This document shows positions 15,401 to 23,927 of a stretch of 32,194 nucleotides of DNA, in pieces. Below the pieces are notes generated by a model. The model searched no databases. It had not been told where the DNA came from and was given only the letters and a program-made list of their open reading frames with translations. The translations under genes were made by a program, and so were the position numbers. Origin of the DNA: Rhodanobacteraceae bacterium (lineage in GTDB: Bacteria; Pseudomonadota; Gammaproteobacteria; Xanthomonadales; Rhodanobacteraceae); contig JAICJG010000020.1 of assembly GCA_025928585.1 (NCBI GenBank), positions 1 through 32,194 of the forward strand, written 5' to 3'. Every line of letters begins with the position of its first letter. Position 1 is the first letter of the stretch.

Positions 15401-18377
15401 GACCGAACGCATGGAGGCGCTGCGTGACCGCTGGCCTGAGGCCGCGCCCCTGGGCGCGCTGCGCCCGGTGCCGACCGAGCCGCTTCCGGAGCCGGAAGCG
15501 CTCGAGGGAGAGCCACGGGATTCCGCGGTCGCCGCCGGACCGCCAGCGGCATTTCCGTTGCCGACCGAGGAAGAGGGCGAGTTGCTCGCCGCGCGCGAGG
15601 AATCCGAGCAGCTTGTCGAGGAAAGGGTGGGGCAGGAGCGCATCGCAGCCGAGCAGGCGGAAGCCGAACGCATCGCTGCGGAGCAGGCCGAAGTCGAACG
15701 CATGGCCGCGGAGCAGGCGGAAGCCGAACGCATGGCCGCGGAGCGGGCGGAAGCCGACCGCATGGCCGCGGAACAGGCCGAAGCCGACCGCATCGCTGCG
15801 GAGCGGGCGGAAGCCGAACGCATCGCTGCGGAGCAGGCCGAAGCCGAACGGATTGCTGCGGAGCGGGCGGAAGCCGAGCGCATCGCCGCGGAGCAGGCCG
15901 AAGCCGAACGGATTGCCGCGGAGCAGGCCGAAGGCGAACGTATCGCCGCCGCGCGGGAAATTGCGTCACGCGAGATCGCAGCCGCCGCGCTGCCGCCGTT
16001 TCCGGAGGACCCGCAGCCCGAGGGCAGCCTCGATGTTCCGGATCTCGATCCGGAATTGATTGCGCTGTTCACCGAAGAAGCCGTCGAATTGCTCGACGCG
16101 GCCGATGGCCCGCTCGCGGCCTTGCGCACCGCGCCTGGCGAGGCGGATGCGGTGCGCGGTTTGCAGCGCATCCTGCACACGCTCAAGGGCGGTGCGCGGG
16201 TGGTCGGCATCGGTGCCGTGGGCGACCTCGCGCACGCAATGGAGACCCTGCTCGAGAAGGCCGGTGATCGCAAGCAGGAACTGAGTCCGCTCGAGGTCGA
16301 TTCCCTGGAACGCGGTTTCGACCGGCTGCACGAGCTGGTGCAGCGCATCCAGCAGCGCCGGGCGGTGGGCGATGCGGTCCACGCGATCGAGCGATTCAAT
16401 GCGCTGGCCGAGGGACGCCCGGTGGACGGTTCGGTCCCCGCGCCCGGCGATTCCGCGCCCCCGCAACCGGCCCCGCCGCCGCGCGCCGCGCCGCTGATGG
16501 ACGAGAGCGAGCTGCAGGCGCCGACGGAAATGATCCGGGTGCGCTCGGACCTCCTCGATACCCTGGTCAATGCCGCCGGCGAGGCCTCGATCTACCGCGC
16601 GCGGCTGGAACAGCAGATCGGCAATTTCCGTTTCAACCTGGTCGAGCTCGAGCAGACGGTCGCACGCCTGCGCGAGCAGTTGCGCAAGCTCGAGATCGAA
16701 ACCGAAACGCAGATCCTGTCGCGCTACCAGCGCGAGAACGAAGGCGGTGCGGGTACGGCGTTCGATCCGCTGGAGCTCGACCGTTTCTCGAACCTGCAGC
16801 AGTACTCGCGCGCGCTGGCCGAGTCGGTTTCCGACTTGGCCTCGATCGAGGACATCCTCGACGACCAGACCCGCCAGTCCGAAACCCTGCTGTTGCAACA
16901 ATCGCGCGTCAATTCCGACCTCCAGGACGGCCTGATGCGCACGCGCATGGTGCCGTTCGAGTCGCTGGTGCCGAACCTCCGCCGCACCCTGCGCGGCGCC
17001 GCCGACGAACTCGGCAAGCGCGCGCAGTTGCAGGTCGTCGGCGCGCAAGGCGAGATGGACCGCAACGTGCTCGAGCGCATGAAGGCACCGTTCGAGCACA
17101 TGCTGCGTAATGCGCTGACCCACGGCATCGAGGATCCCGCGCTACGCGTCGCGATCGGCAAGCCGATGGAAGGAACCGTCACGATCCAGGTCGGCCGCCA
17201 GGGCACCGAGGTGCTGGTGCGGGTATCCGACGACGGCGCCGGCTTTGACCGCGACGCGATCCGCGCCAAGGCGATCGAGCGCGGCCTGCTCAAGCCCGAC
17301 GTGCCGGTATCCGACGGCGAGCTGTTCGATTTCGTGCTGCAGACGGGATTCTCCACCGCCAGCGAGGTCAGCCAGCTCGCCGGCCGCGGCGTCGGCATGG
17401 ACGTGGTTGCCAACGAGATCCGTCAGCTCGGCGGCTCGCTGACGATCGAATCCGAGCACGGCCGGGGCACGACGTTCAACATCCGCCTGCCGTTCACCCT
17501 CGCGGTGACCCAGGCGATCACGGTGCGCGCGGGCGACACCACGTTCGCGATCCCGATGACCTCCGTGCAAGCGGTGTCGCGAATCCATCCCGACGAACTG
17601 GTCGAGCGCAAGGCGAAGGGCGACGCCACCATTTCCCATGTCGGCGAGGAATACGCGCTGCACGATCTTTCCGAACTCCTGGGCTTCGGCGCGTCGCCGA
17701 TCCCCGACGAAGCCGACGGTCAACTGCCGCTGCTGATGGTCCGCGCCGGCGACCTGCGCGCCGCGGTGCGCATCGATACCGTGATCGGATCGCGCGAAAT
17801 CGTGGTCAAGCCGGTGGGGCCGCAGGTCAGCAACGTTCCGGGCATCTTCGGCGCGACCATCATGGGCGACGGCTCGGTGATGCTGATCCTCGACCTCGCG
17901 CCGCTGGTCCGCCACGTGGTCGCTACCCGCGCGGCGGCACTCGCCGCGGATGTCGAGCCGCCGGCATCCGCCGCGGACGCGCCGCGCCCGCGCGCGGGCG
18001 GTCCGCGGCTGGTGATGGTGGTCGATGATTCGATCACGATGCGCAAGGTGACGACCCGGGTGCTCGAACGCGAGCAACTCGAAGTCGTCACCGCGAAGGA
18101 TGGCCTGGATGCGCTCGAGAAGCTCCAGGAACGCGTCCCCGATGCGATGTTGCTCGACATCGAGATGCCACGGATGGACGGCTACGAACTCGCGACCCAC
18201 ATGAAAAACGACGCGCGCTTCCGGCACGTTCCGATCATCATGATCACCTCGCGCACCGGCGAGAAGCACCGCCAGCGCGCATTCGAAATCGGCGTCGAGC
18301 GTTACCTCGGCAAGCCTTACAGCGAAGCCGACCTGCTCCGCCACGTGAACGAGATGCTGGAGGCGAATCGTGCCTGA
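12474..18377 (+). CDS. chpA: ChpA, CheA-type hybrid histidine kinase with multiple Hpt domains
   Basis: About 1967 residues (P. aeruginosa ChpA 2472). The N-terminal 600 residues are helical with degenerate Hpt-like units lacking a full H-x-x-K-G motif. Hpt domains: H732 in [12 protein letters not shown] (canonical), H906 in [12 protein letters not shown] (Lys replaced by His909), and H1235 in [12 protein letters not shown] (canonical). A charged tandem repeat lies at about 1057-1156. Then come the dimerisation helix, the ATPase with N box [13 protein letters not shown] (about 1545), VSDDGAGFD and GRGVGMDVV, a CheW domain (about 1675-1815), and a receiver with D1895 in [17 protein letters not shown] upstream of ATG 12474/12477 favours this start; ATG 12456 is also in frame. 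It phosphorylates PilG and PilH. Confidence 0.95.
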   Translation: MMSTVAGEAGVAAATPAMAARDTGGVVRKPTMRLEEQSDFSTLAWIKPQIDQLLSEARQALEAHAENPGDRGSMQTCVELLHQVLGTLRMVELYGAAALDDEMEKLGRAVLDGQVADRDEAFGALMRSLVQLPDYLDLIESGHKDIPIVLLPLLNELRQARGCEAVDAQVLFHPDLERPLPADAAGARAPFPFADLRQRTTRIRARFQTQLLAWTQGKQPDFMLMRECMDELRSACHAEAARRLWWIAGGVLEALQQGRLDHHLASLRRQYGHLDRTIHRMQDDGEEVCGDEEAHELARGLLYSVTQAAPGPGRTSSIAECFALDRMVPSESELERARAAMSGRNRALLDTVAKAVREDLLRVKESLDIFLRRDDRDPQQLAPEVESLHRVRETLAVLGLEAPASMVGEQRRLIAQIIDGKREARPETILDVASALLYVDASLDEHIENLGVACASDDTLPFSEGRKIMRALMHEAGANLAKVKEAMTAFIESSWSHDELAGVPKLLAEVSGALRILNLDDPADVVEGIDRYIGNELIDDRKVPTVGDMDTLADALASVEYYLEVGRDSSAGDSRILDAARRSLEALGYWPLPERRARAAADDTTAGSPGASAEPPAAAPAEALGRSLASAVDLPIAVPGGDTAAAPGADAIPGVGPGQWVEVDEEVLEPDAGDQAPVDTAFQDAAGIDEEIREVFVEEVGEEIANINVNLPVWKANPDDLETLKNVRRSFHTLKGSGRLVGATALGEFSWKLENMLNRVLDRSIAPAAEVQAVVDAAVATLPKLHAGLHGKAVVLDPPLDAIMHTADKLAAGESATLADAIGGYRRVMRKVRRWMPLADSGSVDVPVWSEQAITSPESGLPVVDPILLDVLRTEVGLHLGHMRDYLARDANYDVVADDELVRSVHTLHGAVAMVGIESLAAMLGPTEVWIRRVRGAGAPLDREGCDALRDAVAVTEHVMAQFDAPMPDLPDTTVLTERMEALRDRWPEAAPLGALRPVPTEPLPEPEALEGEPRDSAVAAGPPAAFPLPTEEEGELLAAREESEQLVEERVGQERIAAEQAEAERIAAEQAEVERMAAEQAEAERMAAERAEADRMAAEQAEADRIAAERAEAERIAAEQAEAERIAAERAEAERIAAEQAEAERIAAEQAEGERIAAAREIASREIAAAALPPFPEDPQPEGSLDVPDLDPELIALFTEEAVELLDAADGPLAALRTAPGEADAVRGLQRILHTLKGGARVVGIGAVGDLAHAMETLLEKAGDRKQELSPLEVDSLERGFDRLHELVQRIQQRRAVGDAVHAIERFNALAEGRPVDGSVPAPGDSAPPQPAPPPRAAPLMDESELQAPTEMIRVRSDLLDTLVNAAGEASIYRARLEQQIGNFRFNLVELEQTVARLREQLRKLEIETETQILSRYQRENEGGAGTAFDPLELDRFSNLQQYSRALAESVSDLASIEDILDDQTRQSETLLLQQSRVNSDLQDGLMRTRMVPFESLVPNLRRTLRGAADELGKRAQLQVVGAQGEMDRNVLERMKAPFEHMLRNALTHGIEDPALRVAIGKPMEGTVTIQVGRQGTEVLVRVSDDGAGFDRDAIRAKAIERGLLKPDVPVSDGELFDFVLQTGFSTASEVSQLAGRGVGMDVVANEIRQLGGSLTIESEHGRGTTFNIRLPFTLAVTQAITVRAGDTTFAIPMTSVQAVSRIHPDELVERKAKGDATISHVGEEYALHDLSELLGFGASPIPDEADGQLPLLMVRAGDLRAAVRIDTVIGSREIVVKPVGPQVSNVPGIFGATIMGDGSVMLILDLAPLVRHVVATRAAALAADVEPPASAADAPRPRAGGPRLVMVVDDSITMRKVTTRVLEREQLEVVTAKDGLDALEKLQERVPDAMLLDIEMPRMDGYELATHMKNDARFRHVPIIMITSRTGEKHRQRAFEIGVERYLGKPYSEADLLRHVNEMLEANRA
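15641..15940 (+). repeat. Ten 30-bp tandem repeats inside chpA
   Basis: Ten consecutive 30-bp units of the form CATCGCTGCGGAGCAGGCCG-AAGCCGAACG, with third-position and Q/R, E/D and I/M changes. They encode ten copies of a 10-residue repeat, consensus [10 protein letters not shown] with MA and ER variants. This predicts a long charged single alpha helix or coiled coil between the second and third Hpt domains. The length stays in frame if units are gained or lost. Confidence 0.95.
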
Positions 18378-19518
18378 TTGTGTTACCCCCGGATCGTTGC
18401 GGATCGCCCTGGTCTACGGCGAGGAAGCGGACGTCGCGCACGTGCGAGAGGCCGTGCAGGGCCAGGTCGAGATCGCCTATGCGGCCCCCGCCGCGGAGTT
18501 CGAAATCGCCCGCCTGTGTGGCGCCCAGGTGGCCGCGGCGCTGGTGAACGTGGACGGCGGCGACTGGCTGGACGCCGTCGAAGCGAGCCTGTGCGCGCAT
18601 GGCGTTGCGGTTGTCTACAACGATCCGGAAATTTCACGCGGACTCGAAGGCTGGGCCCGTGCGCGCTGGCTGCGGCACATGCTTGCCAAGCTCCGCGGCA
18701 GCACCGACATGGATCCGCCGCGTCCACAACCATCCGCGCCGCTCGCCATGCGTTCCGTGGTCGCGGCGCTGGAACCACAGGGGTCGACGCGGGGCGAAGC
18801 TGCCGTGGTCGAGCGACCGCTGTCGCCACAGGAGATCGAAACCATGACAGCCGATTTCGTTGCCGCAGGGCACAATGCAGTTGCATCCGGGGAACCGGCC
18901 ACCTCGCGGGCGGTTCCGGCCGAAGCGCCGGCCGGCTTCGCGAGCGCCAATGTCGCTGCGATGCCGCCGGGGCCGGAAATGCCCGCGCGGGACGATGAGA
19001 CCGGCAGCCCGGGTGAAGGTGACCTGGACGTCGATACCGAAGCGCTTTCCGCGATGATCGACGCGCGCCTCGCGGACGCGGAGGCCCGCGCAGATTCGAC
19101 GGAGGTATGGCGCCTCGTCGAATCCGGCGATGCGGCGGACTCGGTCACTGCAGCGCCAGCGGAACCCGCCGCCGCGGCCACGCCATCGACAGGCGAACCG
19201 GACGCCGCCGCCCGGGCTGGCGATGCCGATGTACTGCCCAGCCTGCCGTCGCTGGACGACTGGCAACTGGTCGATACGGATGCGGCGCCCGCGCCTGTGC
19301 CCGCCCCCGCGCGCGACAAGGCGTCCGAATCCAAAGTCGCGGAGTTTGCCCTGTCGGAGGCACTGGCCGGACTGGAACTGGTGCCGATGGATACGGTTTC
19401 GGTTGCGCAGGTGCATACCGACCCGATCGAGCGATGGCTGCACGAAAGTGAGCCGCGCACGCCCAAGGCCGAAACCGAGGGTGCCAGGAAGACGGCGGCG
19501 CAGGGGGGCAAGGGATGA
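18370..19518 (+). CDS. ChpB-position protein lacking the CheB methylesterase domain
   Basis: 382 residues from GTG 18370, overlapping the chpA end by 8 bp. Residues 1-120 look like the N-terminal regulatory part of ChpB/CheB-like proteins of pilus loci: [20 protein letters not shown], then [20 protein letters not shown] and DMDPPRP. After about residue 125 the protein is low-complexity Ala/Pro/Asp/Glu-rich, with short patches such as [12 protein letters not shown] find no GxSxGG nucleophile strand and none of the His and Asp regions of the CheB catalytic domain. A glutamate methylesterase activity is therefore unlikely. It may be a scaffold or a domain-loss derivative. The link to ChpB rests on position and remembered family sequence, not a search. 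Confidence 0.75.
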   Translation: MPDCVTPGSLRIALVYGEEADVAHVREAVQGQVEIAYAAPAAEFEIARLCGAQVAAALVNVDGGDWLDAVEASLCAHGVAVVYNDPEISRGLEGWARARWLRHMLAKLRGSTDMDPPRPQPSAPLAMRSVVAALEPQGSTRGEAAVVERPLSPQEIETMTADFVAAGHNAVASGEPATSRAVPAEAPAGFASANVAAMPPGPEMPARDDETGSPGEGDLDVDTEALSAMIDARLADAEARADSTEVWRLVESGDAADSVTAAPAEPAAAATPSTGEPDAAARAGDADVLPSLPSLDDWQLVDTDAAPAPVPAPARDKASESKVAEFALSEALAGLELVPMDTVSVAQVHTDPIERWLHESEPRTPKAETEGARKTAAQGGKG

Positions 19519-19997
19519 CCACGACCGGCGCCCTGCCGCACGAAATCCGCGGCGTCATGCTGCCGGTGACCGGCGGGCGGGTGCTGGTGCCCAACACGAC
19601 GATGGCCGAAGTGATCACCTACGCGCATCCGGCGGTGGTGAAGGGTGCGCCGCCGTGGCTGCTTGGCCGCATCGCCTGGCGCGGCTGGGGGCTGCCGGTC
19701 GTGGCGTTTTCCGCCCTGGCGGGGATCGCCGATGAGGAATCCGATGACAACGCGCGGGTCGCGATCCTGAAGGCATTGGGCGGGCATGCGCGTTTGCCGT
19801 ACTTCGGCGTGCTGACCCAGGGCTTCCCCCGCCTCACGCTGGTTTCCGAGGACATGCTGCTCCCGGATCCGCGCGCCGCGGAGCTTCCGCTGGGAGTGCG
19901 CGAACAGGTGCTCGTGCATGATCAACCGGCGTGGATTCCGGACCTCGCCACGCTCGAAGACCTGATCGTGCAGGCGTTGACGCAGGTCGCCGCCTGA
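19515..19997 (+). CDS. chpC: ChpC, CheW-like protein
   Basis: 160 residues (P. aeruginosa ChpC 168), a second CheW-fold coupling protein that may link ChpA to additional receptors. Seen: VMLPVTGGRVLVPNTTMAEVI, PPWLLGRIAWRGWGLPVVAFSAL (the CheW core strand pair), YFGVLTQGFPRLTLVSEDML and a C-terminal helix. The ATG overlaps the previous stop by 4 bp (ATGA), indicating translational coupling to the ChpB-position gene. It is the last gene of the cluster and ends 22 bp from the convergent rsmE stop. Confidence 0.9.
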   Translation: MTTTGALPHEIRGVMLPVTGGRVLVPNTTMAEVITYAHPAVVKGAPPWLLGRIAWRGWGLPVVAFSALAGIADEESDDNARVAILKALGGHARLPYFGVLTQGFPRLTLVSEDMLLPDPRAAELPLGVREQVLVHDQPAWIPDLATLEDLIVQALTQVAA

Positions 19998-20019
19998 AGA
20001 CGGCGGCAGGTTCGTTCCT

Positions 20020-20754
20020 TCAGCCGTCCCCGTAGAGCGCCTGCAGCGCCGCGAGCGCCGCGATGCCCGCGGTTTCCGTGCGCAGGACGCGGGGCCCGAG
20101 TGCCAGGCCACGAAAGCCCTGCGCGTCTAGCACGGTCGTGTCGGCTTCGTCGAATCCGCCTTCCGGCCCGATCGCGAGTGTCGGCCTCCCGGGCGCAAGC
20201 CGCAAATCGCGCGGGCGGGTTCCAGCATCGGGCCTCAGCATCCAGCGTGCGCCTCGATCCCCGGCATCCGCTTCGCGGGGCCATGCCGCGAGCTCGACGG
20301 GGGCATCGATTACGGGCACCACGTTGCGCCCGCACTGTTCGCAGGCCGCGATCGCCACGGCATGCCAATGTTCGCGGCGCTTGTCCGCGCGCGCCGCATC
20401 CAGACGGACCCCGCTGCGCGCGGTCGACACCGGCGTGATCCGCGCGACCCCGAGCTCGGTCGCCTTCTGGACGATCCAGTCCATCTTTTCGCCGCGCGCG
20501 ATCGCCTGCAAAAGGGTGATCCGCAGCGGCGATTCCCGGGCCGGTGCGCCGACCGAGTCGATGGCGGCGCGCGCCCTGCGGCCCACCTCGACCAAACGGG
20601 CCGCGTATTCCCGGCCATCGCCATTGAACAAGGTCACGGGATCGCCCGGCCGCAGGCGCAGCACCCGCACCGCATGCGCGGCGGCGCCGGCCGGCAGCTC
20701 CACTTCGGGGCCGGGGCACAGCGGTGCCTCGACGTACAGGCGGGTCATGCGCAT
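20020..20754 (-). CDS. rsmE: RsmE, 16S rRNA m3U1498 methyltransferase
   Basis: SPOUT-class SAM-dependent methyltransferase that modifies U1498 of 16S rRNA. 244 residues. The N-terminal PUA-like part (RLYVEAPL, HAVRVLRLRPGDPVTLFNGDG) is followed by LLQAIARGEKMDWIVQKATELGV, EHWHAVAIAACEQCGR, and the SAM-binding knot LAIGPEGGFDEAD and LGPRVLRTETAGIAAL. All diagnostic motifs are present. The start is ATG 20752-20754 (MRMTRLYV); ATG 20748 is two codons downstream and equally possible. The frame is open to 20856, but that part is not family-like. Confidence 0.95.
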   Translation of the reverse strand: MRMTRLYVEAPLCPGPEVELPAGAAAHAVRVLRLRPGDPVTLFNGDGREYAARLVEVGRRARAAIDSVGAPARESPLRITLLQAIARGEKMDWIVQKATELGVARITPVSTARSGVRLDAARADKRREHWHAVAIAACEQCGRNVVPVIDAPVELAAWPREADAGDRGARWMLRPDAGTRPRDLRLAPGRPTLAIGPEGGFDEADTTVLDAQGFRGLALGPRVLRTETAGIAALAALQALYGDG

Positions 20755-20880
20755 GCAGGGAATTGGGTCGGGATTCGGCGGTCCGAAGTATGAACGAATC
20801 CCGGCCATGCGTCCCGCCGGTTCGCCACTCGGCGCAGGCAGGTGCACAATGGACACGGGACCTCAACAGGAGTCCTCGCC

Positions 20881-21237
20881 ATGAACAAGCCAATCTTCCA
20901 GCACGCGACATCCGGCCAGCGGATTCTCGGTGTCGCCTTGGGATTGTTGTGCGGAGCCACGGTATTCGCCCTTCCAGCCGCCGCCCGGCAGGCGCCGAGC
21001 GGCGTGCAGGCCGCCCCGGCCAATCCGGGCAACACCAAGCCCGCGCGCGCGGTGCCGGCGCTCGATTCGCGCCAGTGCATCCGCGATACCGGCAGCCACA
21101 TCCCGCCGCCCAAAGGTCAATGTCTGCCGGTCGCGGGCCGCAGCTACAGCCAGCAGGACATCCAGCGCACCGGTGCGACCGACATCGGCCATGCATTGCA
21201 GATGCTGGATCCGTCGGTGACCGTCCACGGACATTAG
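20881..21237 (+). CDS. Small exported protein with a TonB-plug-like C-terminus
   Basis: 118 residues. Signal peptide: MNKPIFQH, then the hydrophobic LGVALGLLCGATVFALPAAA, with likely cleavage near residue 36. The mature part has two Cys (CIRDTG and GQCLP, 16 residues apart) that could form a disulphide. The last 30 residues, SYSQQDIQRTGATDIGHALQ and LDPSVTVHGH, strongly resemble the start of the TonB-dependent-receptor plug domain (Y-x-x-x-D-I-x-x-T-G ... A-L ... L-x-P-x-v-x-v-x-G). The barrel is absent: a stop follows directly. The start is set by AGGAG before ATG 20881. The function is unknown. The frame is clean and the ends look deliberate, so I do not call it a pseudogene. Confidence 0.75.
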   Translation: MNKPIFQHATSGQRILGVALGLLCGATVFALPAAARQAPSGVQAAPANPGNTKPARAVPALDSRQCIRDTGSHIPPPKGQCLPVAGRSYSQQDIQRTGATDIGHALQMLDPSVTVHGH

Positions 21238-21240
21238 CGT

Positions 21241-21354
21241 GCGTTCATCCCTGAACGCGGTTCCGTTGCGGCCGTCGAACCCTCTTTCGGGCGTTTCCGG
21301 TCGCCAAACACCAGAACGACCATCCAGGGCTGACTTTTCACAACAGCCGCTTCG
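21241..21354 (+). repeat. Dispersed two-hairpin element, copy C
   Basis: It starts 3 nt after the stop of the upstream gene, in the sense direction. Hairpin 1 is GCGTTC-ATCCCT-GAACGC (21241-21258). The stem differs from copies A and B by paired changes that keep base pairing. It continues to ACACCAGAACG, then ATCCAGGGCTGACTTTTC and ACAACAGCCGCTTCGG. Hairpin 2 is weaker in this copy. Confidence 0.78.
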
Positions 21355-21373
21355 GGCGTAGCAAGCCCGGTAG

Positions 21374-21410
21374 GTTGGGCTGATCCCGGATCCATCGGGA
21401 GAAGCCCAAC
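21374..21410. terminator. Two-tier hairpin between convergent genes
   Basis: An outer 8-bp stem, GTTGGGCT with AGCCCAAC, encloses a symmetric GA/GA internal loop, an inner 5-bp stem TCCCG with CGGGA, and a 7-nt loop. No T tract follows. It resembles the widespread 'gtTGGGCT...AGCCCAac' intergenic repeats of gammaproteobacteria. It probably ends transcripts or stabilises their 3' ends. Confidence 0.5.
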
Positions 21411-21547
21411 GAGGTTCGGGTTTGCGTCAGCCTGGACATGCGGCGCGGGGCCCCGGGCGCGCTCCTGAAAACCTCGTGTGGTGCGGCGCGCCAGGCGGGC
21501 GGCAGCTTGCTGCGTGCAGCCGACAGCGTCTGTCGCCGCCTATTGCA

Positions 21548-22912
21548 TCACGCCGTCGCCGCATCGACCGCGCCAACCGCCGCATCGACCATCAGGTCGA
21601 TGTCGCCATCGTCGATGCAATAGGGCGGCAGGAAATACACCGTGTCCCCGAGCGGACGCAGCAGGATCCCGTGCCCGAGCGCGTGGCGGTAGAAGCGCAG
21701 TCCGCGGCGGTCGGCAGGCGGATACGGCGTGCGCGATGGCTTGTCGGCAACCAAATCGAACGCAGCGATCAGACCGGTCTGGCGGACGCCCGCCACGTGC
21801 GGATGGTCGCGCAGCGGCTCGATCCGTTCGGACAAGCGCGCGGCCAATGCGCGGATGCGTTCCAGTACCGGCTCGTCGCGGAAGATCGCGAGCGAAGCCA
21901 GCGCAGCCGCACAGGCAATGGGGTTGCCGCTGAAGGTGTGCGAGTGCAGGAAGGCGTTGTTGGCGGCATAGTCGCCGAGGAACGCCCGGTACACCTCGTC
22001 GGTCGTCAGAACCGCCGACAGCGGCAACGCCCCGCCGGTGAGACCCTTCGCGAGACACAGGAAGTCGGGCGCGATCCCGGCTTGTTCGCAGGCGAACAGC
22101 GTGCCGGTGCGCCCGAAACCGACTGCGATTTCATCGGCGATCAGGTGCACGCCGAATTCGTCGCACAGCGCGCGCAATCCGCCGACATACGTCGGCGCAT
22201 GCATCCGCATCCCGCCGGAGCACTGCACCAGGGGTTCGATGATCACGGCGCACGTCTCGCCGGCATGGCGCTCCAGGATCGTGCGCAGTTCCGCGAGGCG
22301 CCGCCGGGCGACGGCGTCGGCGTTCTCGCCAGGCTCCGCATCCAGCCAGTCGGGCGAGGGCGCGACGACCGGTTCGAACAGCAGCGGCCCGTACACCGCC
22401 CGATACAGCGGCAGATCGCTCACGCTGAGCGCGCCGAGCGTTTCGCCGTGATAGGCATTGGCGAGCGCGATGAAGCGCGTGCGTTGCGGCTGGCCGACGT
22501 TGCGCCAGTAGTGGAAACTCATCTTGAGCGCGATTTCCACTGCGCTGGCGCCGTCGCTGGCGAAGGAAACCCGGGTCAGCCCAGCGGGCGCGATGCGCGC
22601 CAGCTCTTCGGCCAGTTGCAGTGCCGGTTCGTGCGTGAAGCCCGCCAGCATCACGTGGTTGAGGGTTCCCGCCTGGGTCGCGATCGCGGCGGCGATGCGT
22701 GGGTTGGCGTGTCCGAACAAATTGCTCCACCAGGAACTGATCCCGTCGAGGTAGCGCTTGCCCTCGCCGTCGATCAGCCACGCGCCGTCGCCGCGGACAA
22801 TCGGGATCAACGGCAACTGGGCGTCGTGTTCGCGCATCTGGGTACACGGATGCCACACGTGCGCGAGGTCGCGCGCCGCGAGGCGAAGGTTGCGGGATCG
22901 CGAGTCGGCCAT
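21548..22912 (-). CDS. bioA: BioA, adenosylmethionine-8-amino-7-oxononanoate aminotransferase
   Basis: PLP enzyme of biotin synthesis that converts KAPA to DAPA with SAM as amino donor. 454 residues. HVWHPCTQM near the N-terminus is a BioA hallmark. Also seen: GISSWWSNLFGHANPRI, ANAYHGETLGALS, LIADEIAVGFGRTG (PLP Asp) and CLAKGLTGG with the Schiff-base Lys. Start ATG 22910-22912. No other bio gene is in the window. It is divergent from the monophosphatase-family gene with an 82-bp gap, which must hold both promoters; no BirA-type operator was recognised. Confidence 0.96.
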   Translation of the reverse strand: MADSRSRNLRLAARDLAHVWHPCTQMREHDAQLPLIPIVRGDGAWLIDGEGKRYLDGISSWWSNLFGHANPRIAAAIATQAGTLNHVMLAGFTHEPALQLAEELARIAPAGLTRVSFASDGASAVEIALKMSFHYWRNVGQPQRTRFIALANAYHGETLGALSVSDLPLYRAVYGPLLFEPVVAPSPDWLDAEPGENADAVARRRLAELRTILERHAGETCAVIIEPLVQCSGGMRMHAPTYVGGLRALCDEFGVHLIADEIAVGFGRTGTLFACEQAGIAPDFLCLAKGLTGGALPLSAVLTTDEVYRAFLGDYAANNAFLHSHTFSGNPIACAAALASLAIFRDEPVLERIRALAARLSERIEPLRDHPHVAGVRQTGLIAAFDLVADKPSRTPYPPADRRGLRFYRHALGHGILLRPLGDTVYFLPPYCIDDGDIDLMVDAAVGAVDAATA

Positions 22913-22994
22913 CCGGGCATGATCGCTGCGGTGACGGGCGCGCTCAAGCGCGGCTAAGCTGGGGCCTGCTGACACGTTGCCAACAGGCCCTGGC

Positions 22995-23777
22995 ATGAAT
23001 GTCTCTCCCGACGCCACTTTCCTCGACCATGCACTCGATGTCGCGCTCGCCGCAGCGCGTGCCGCGGGCGAACGGACGATGGAGTATTTCGGTCGTGGCG
23101 TGGCGGTCGAGACCAAACCCGATGCGACGCCCGTTACCATCGCTGATCGCGAGGCCGAGGACATCATCCGTTCCGCGCTGCAGCGCGCATTTCCGGACCA
23201 TGCGATCCTTGGGGAAGAGCGCGGCCGCCAGGGGAGCGGCGAATTCCTGTGGCTGGTCGATCCGCTCGACGGCACCAAGAGTTTCATTCGCGGTACGCCG
23301 TTCTTCTCTACCCAAGTCGCCCTGATGCACGCGGGCGAGCTGGTCCTCGGCGTCTCGCACGCGCCAGCCTTCGGCGAAACCATGTGGGCGCGGCGCGGCG
23401 GCGGCGCGTTCCTCGACGGTGCCCCGGTGCGGGTTGCAGGGACTACGGCGCCCGGCGACGCGGTGCTGTCGATTGGCAACATCCAGTCGATGGCCCGCGA
23501 TGCGCGCCGCTGGGAGGCCCTCGGCCAACTCATTCGCGAAGTCGATCGAATCCGCGGCTATGGCGACTTCTGCCACTACCACCTGTTGGCGCGCGGGGCG
23601 CTGGACATCGTGATCGAGTCCGACGTCAACATCCTGGATGTCGCTGCGCTCTCGGTGGTCGTGCGCGAGGCGGGCGGGGTGTTCACGACGCTCGAGGGCG
23701 CCGAGCTGTCCCTCGATACCCGCAGCGTGTTCGCTGCGGTACCGGCGCTCCATCGCGAGCTGCGGCGGCGGTTCTGA
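22995..23777 (+). CDS. Inositol monophosphatase-family phosphatase (possibly histidinol-phosphatase)
   Basis: 260 residues with all Li+-sensitive Mg2+-dependent phosphatase motifs: ILGEERG (metal-binding Glu pair), WLVDPLDGTKSFIRG (the DPxDGT motif), and ESDVNILDVAAL in place of the usual WDxAA. Members hydrolyse inositol phosphates, histidinol phosphate (HisN type) or 3'-phosphoadenosine phosphates (CysQ type). The phrase TKSFIRGTPFF and the overall length favour the HisN-like group, but the substrate cannot be fixed from the sequence. ATG 22995 gives a family-like N-terminus; an upstream in-frame TTG at 22977 is less likely. Confidence 0.88.
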   Translation: MNVSPDATFLDHALDVALAAARAAGERTMEYFGRGVAVETKPDATPVTIADREAEDIIRSALQRAFPDHAILGEERGRQGSGEFLWLVDPLDGTKSFIRGTPFFSTQVALMHAGELVLGVSHAPAFGETMWARRGGGAFLDGAPVRVAGTTAPGDAVLSIGNIQSMARDARRWEALGQLIREVDRIRGYGDFCHYHLLARGALDIVIESDVNILDVAALSVVVREAGGVFTTLEGAELSLDTRSVFAAVPALHRELRRRF

Positions 23778-23850
23778 CATTCGTCGAGCCTTCGCCTGCT
23801 CCGGCTCGACCCCTTGCGGTCGAATCGTGTACGCTACCCTCGATCGGGCA

Positions 23851-23872
23851 GAATGTGAGCGTCGTCACATTC
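23851..23872. promoter_or_regulatory. Perfect Crp/Clp/Vfr-type palindrome upstream of dodecin
   Basis: GAATGTGA-GCGTCG-TCACATTC has 8-bp perfect arms and contains an exact TGTGA-N6-TCACA, the binding consensus of Crp-family regulators (Clp in xanthomonads, Vfr in Pseudomonas). It ends 55 bp before the dodecin ATG. A weak TGTACGCT -10-like box lies just upstream (23828-23835), which would place the site after the transcription start. The same arms could also form an RNA hairpin. Confidence 0.6.
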
Positions 23873-23927
23873 GGTTCGGTTTCATTCTGCGGAGGTGCCG
23901 ACCTCGACCGCCGCCGGGAGGGCAAGC

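Larger units (their letters stand above)
21238..21547. other. Convergent intergenic region with repeat and hairpins
   Basis: 310 bp between the small exported protein gene and the end of bioA. It contains copy C of the two-hairpin element (21241-21354), a two-tier hairpin (21374-21410), and a very GC-rich GCGCGGGGCCCCGGGCGCGC palindrome near 21440-21460. I see no gene. Confidence 0.7.

Noticed and set aside
19999-20028. GACGGC...GCCGTC inverted repeat between chpC and rsmE as a terminator.
   Set aside because: The stem is short with an 18-nt loop and no T tract, it overlaps the rsmE end, and such pairs are expected by chance at this GC content.
20881-21237. Calling the plug-like small gene a truncated TonB-dependent receptor pseudogene.
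   Set aside because: Start, signal peptide and stop look intact, no barrel-coding remnant follows, and the next sequence is the repeat element. A remnant origin cannot be excluded, but decay is not visible.
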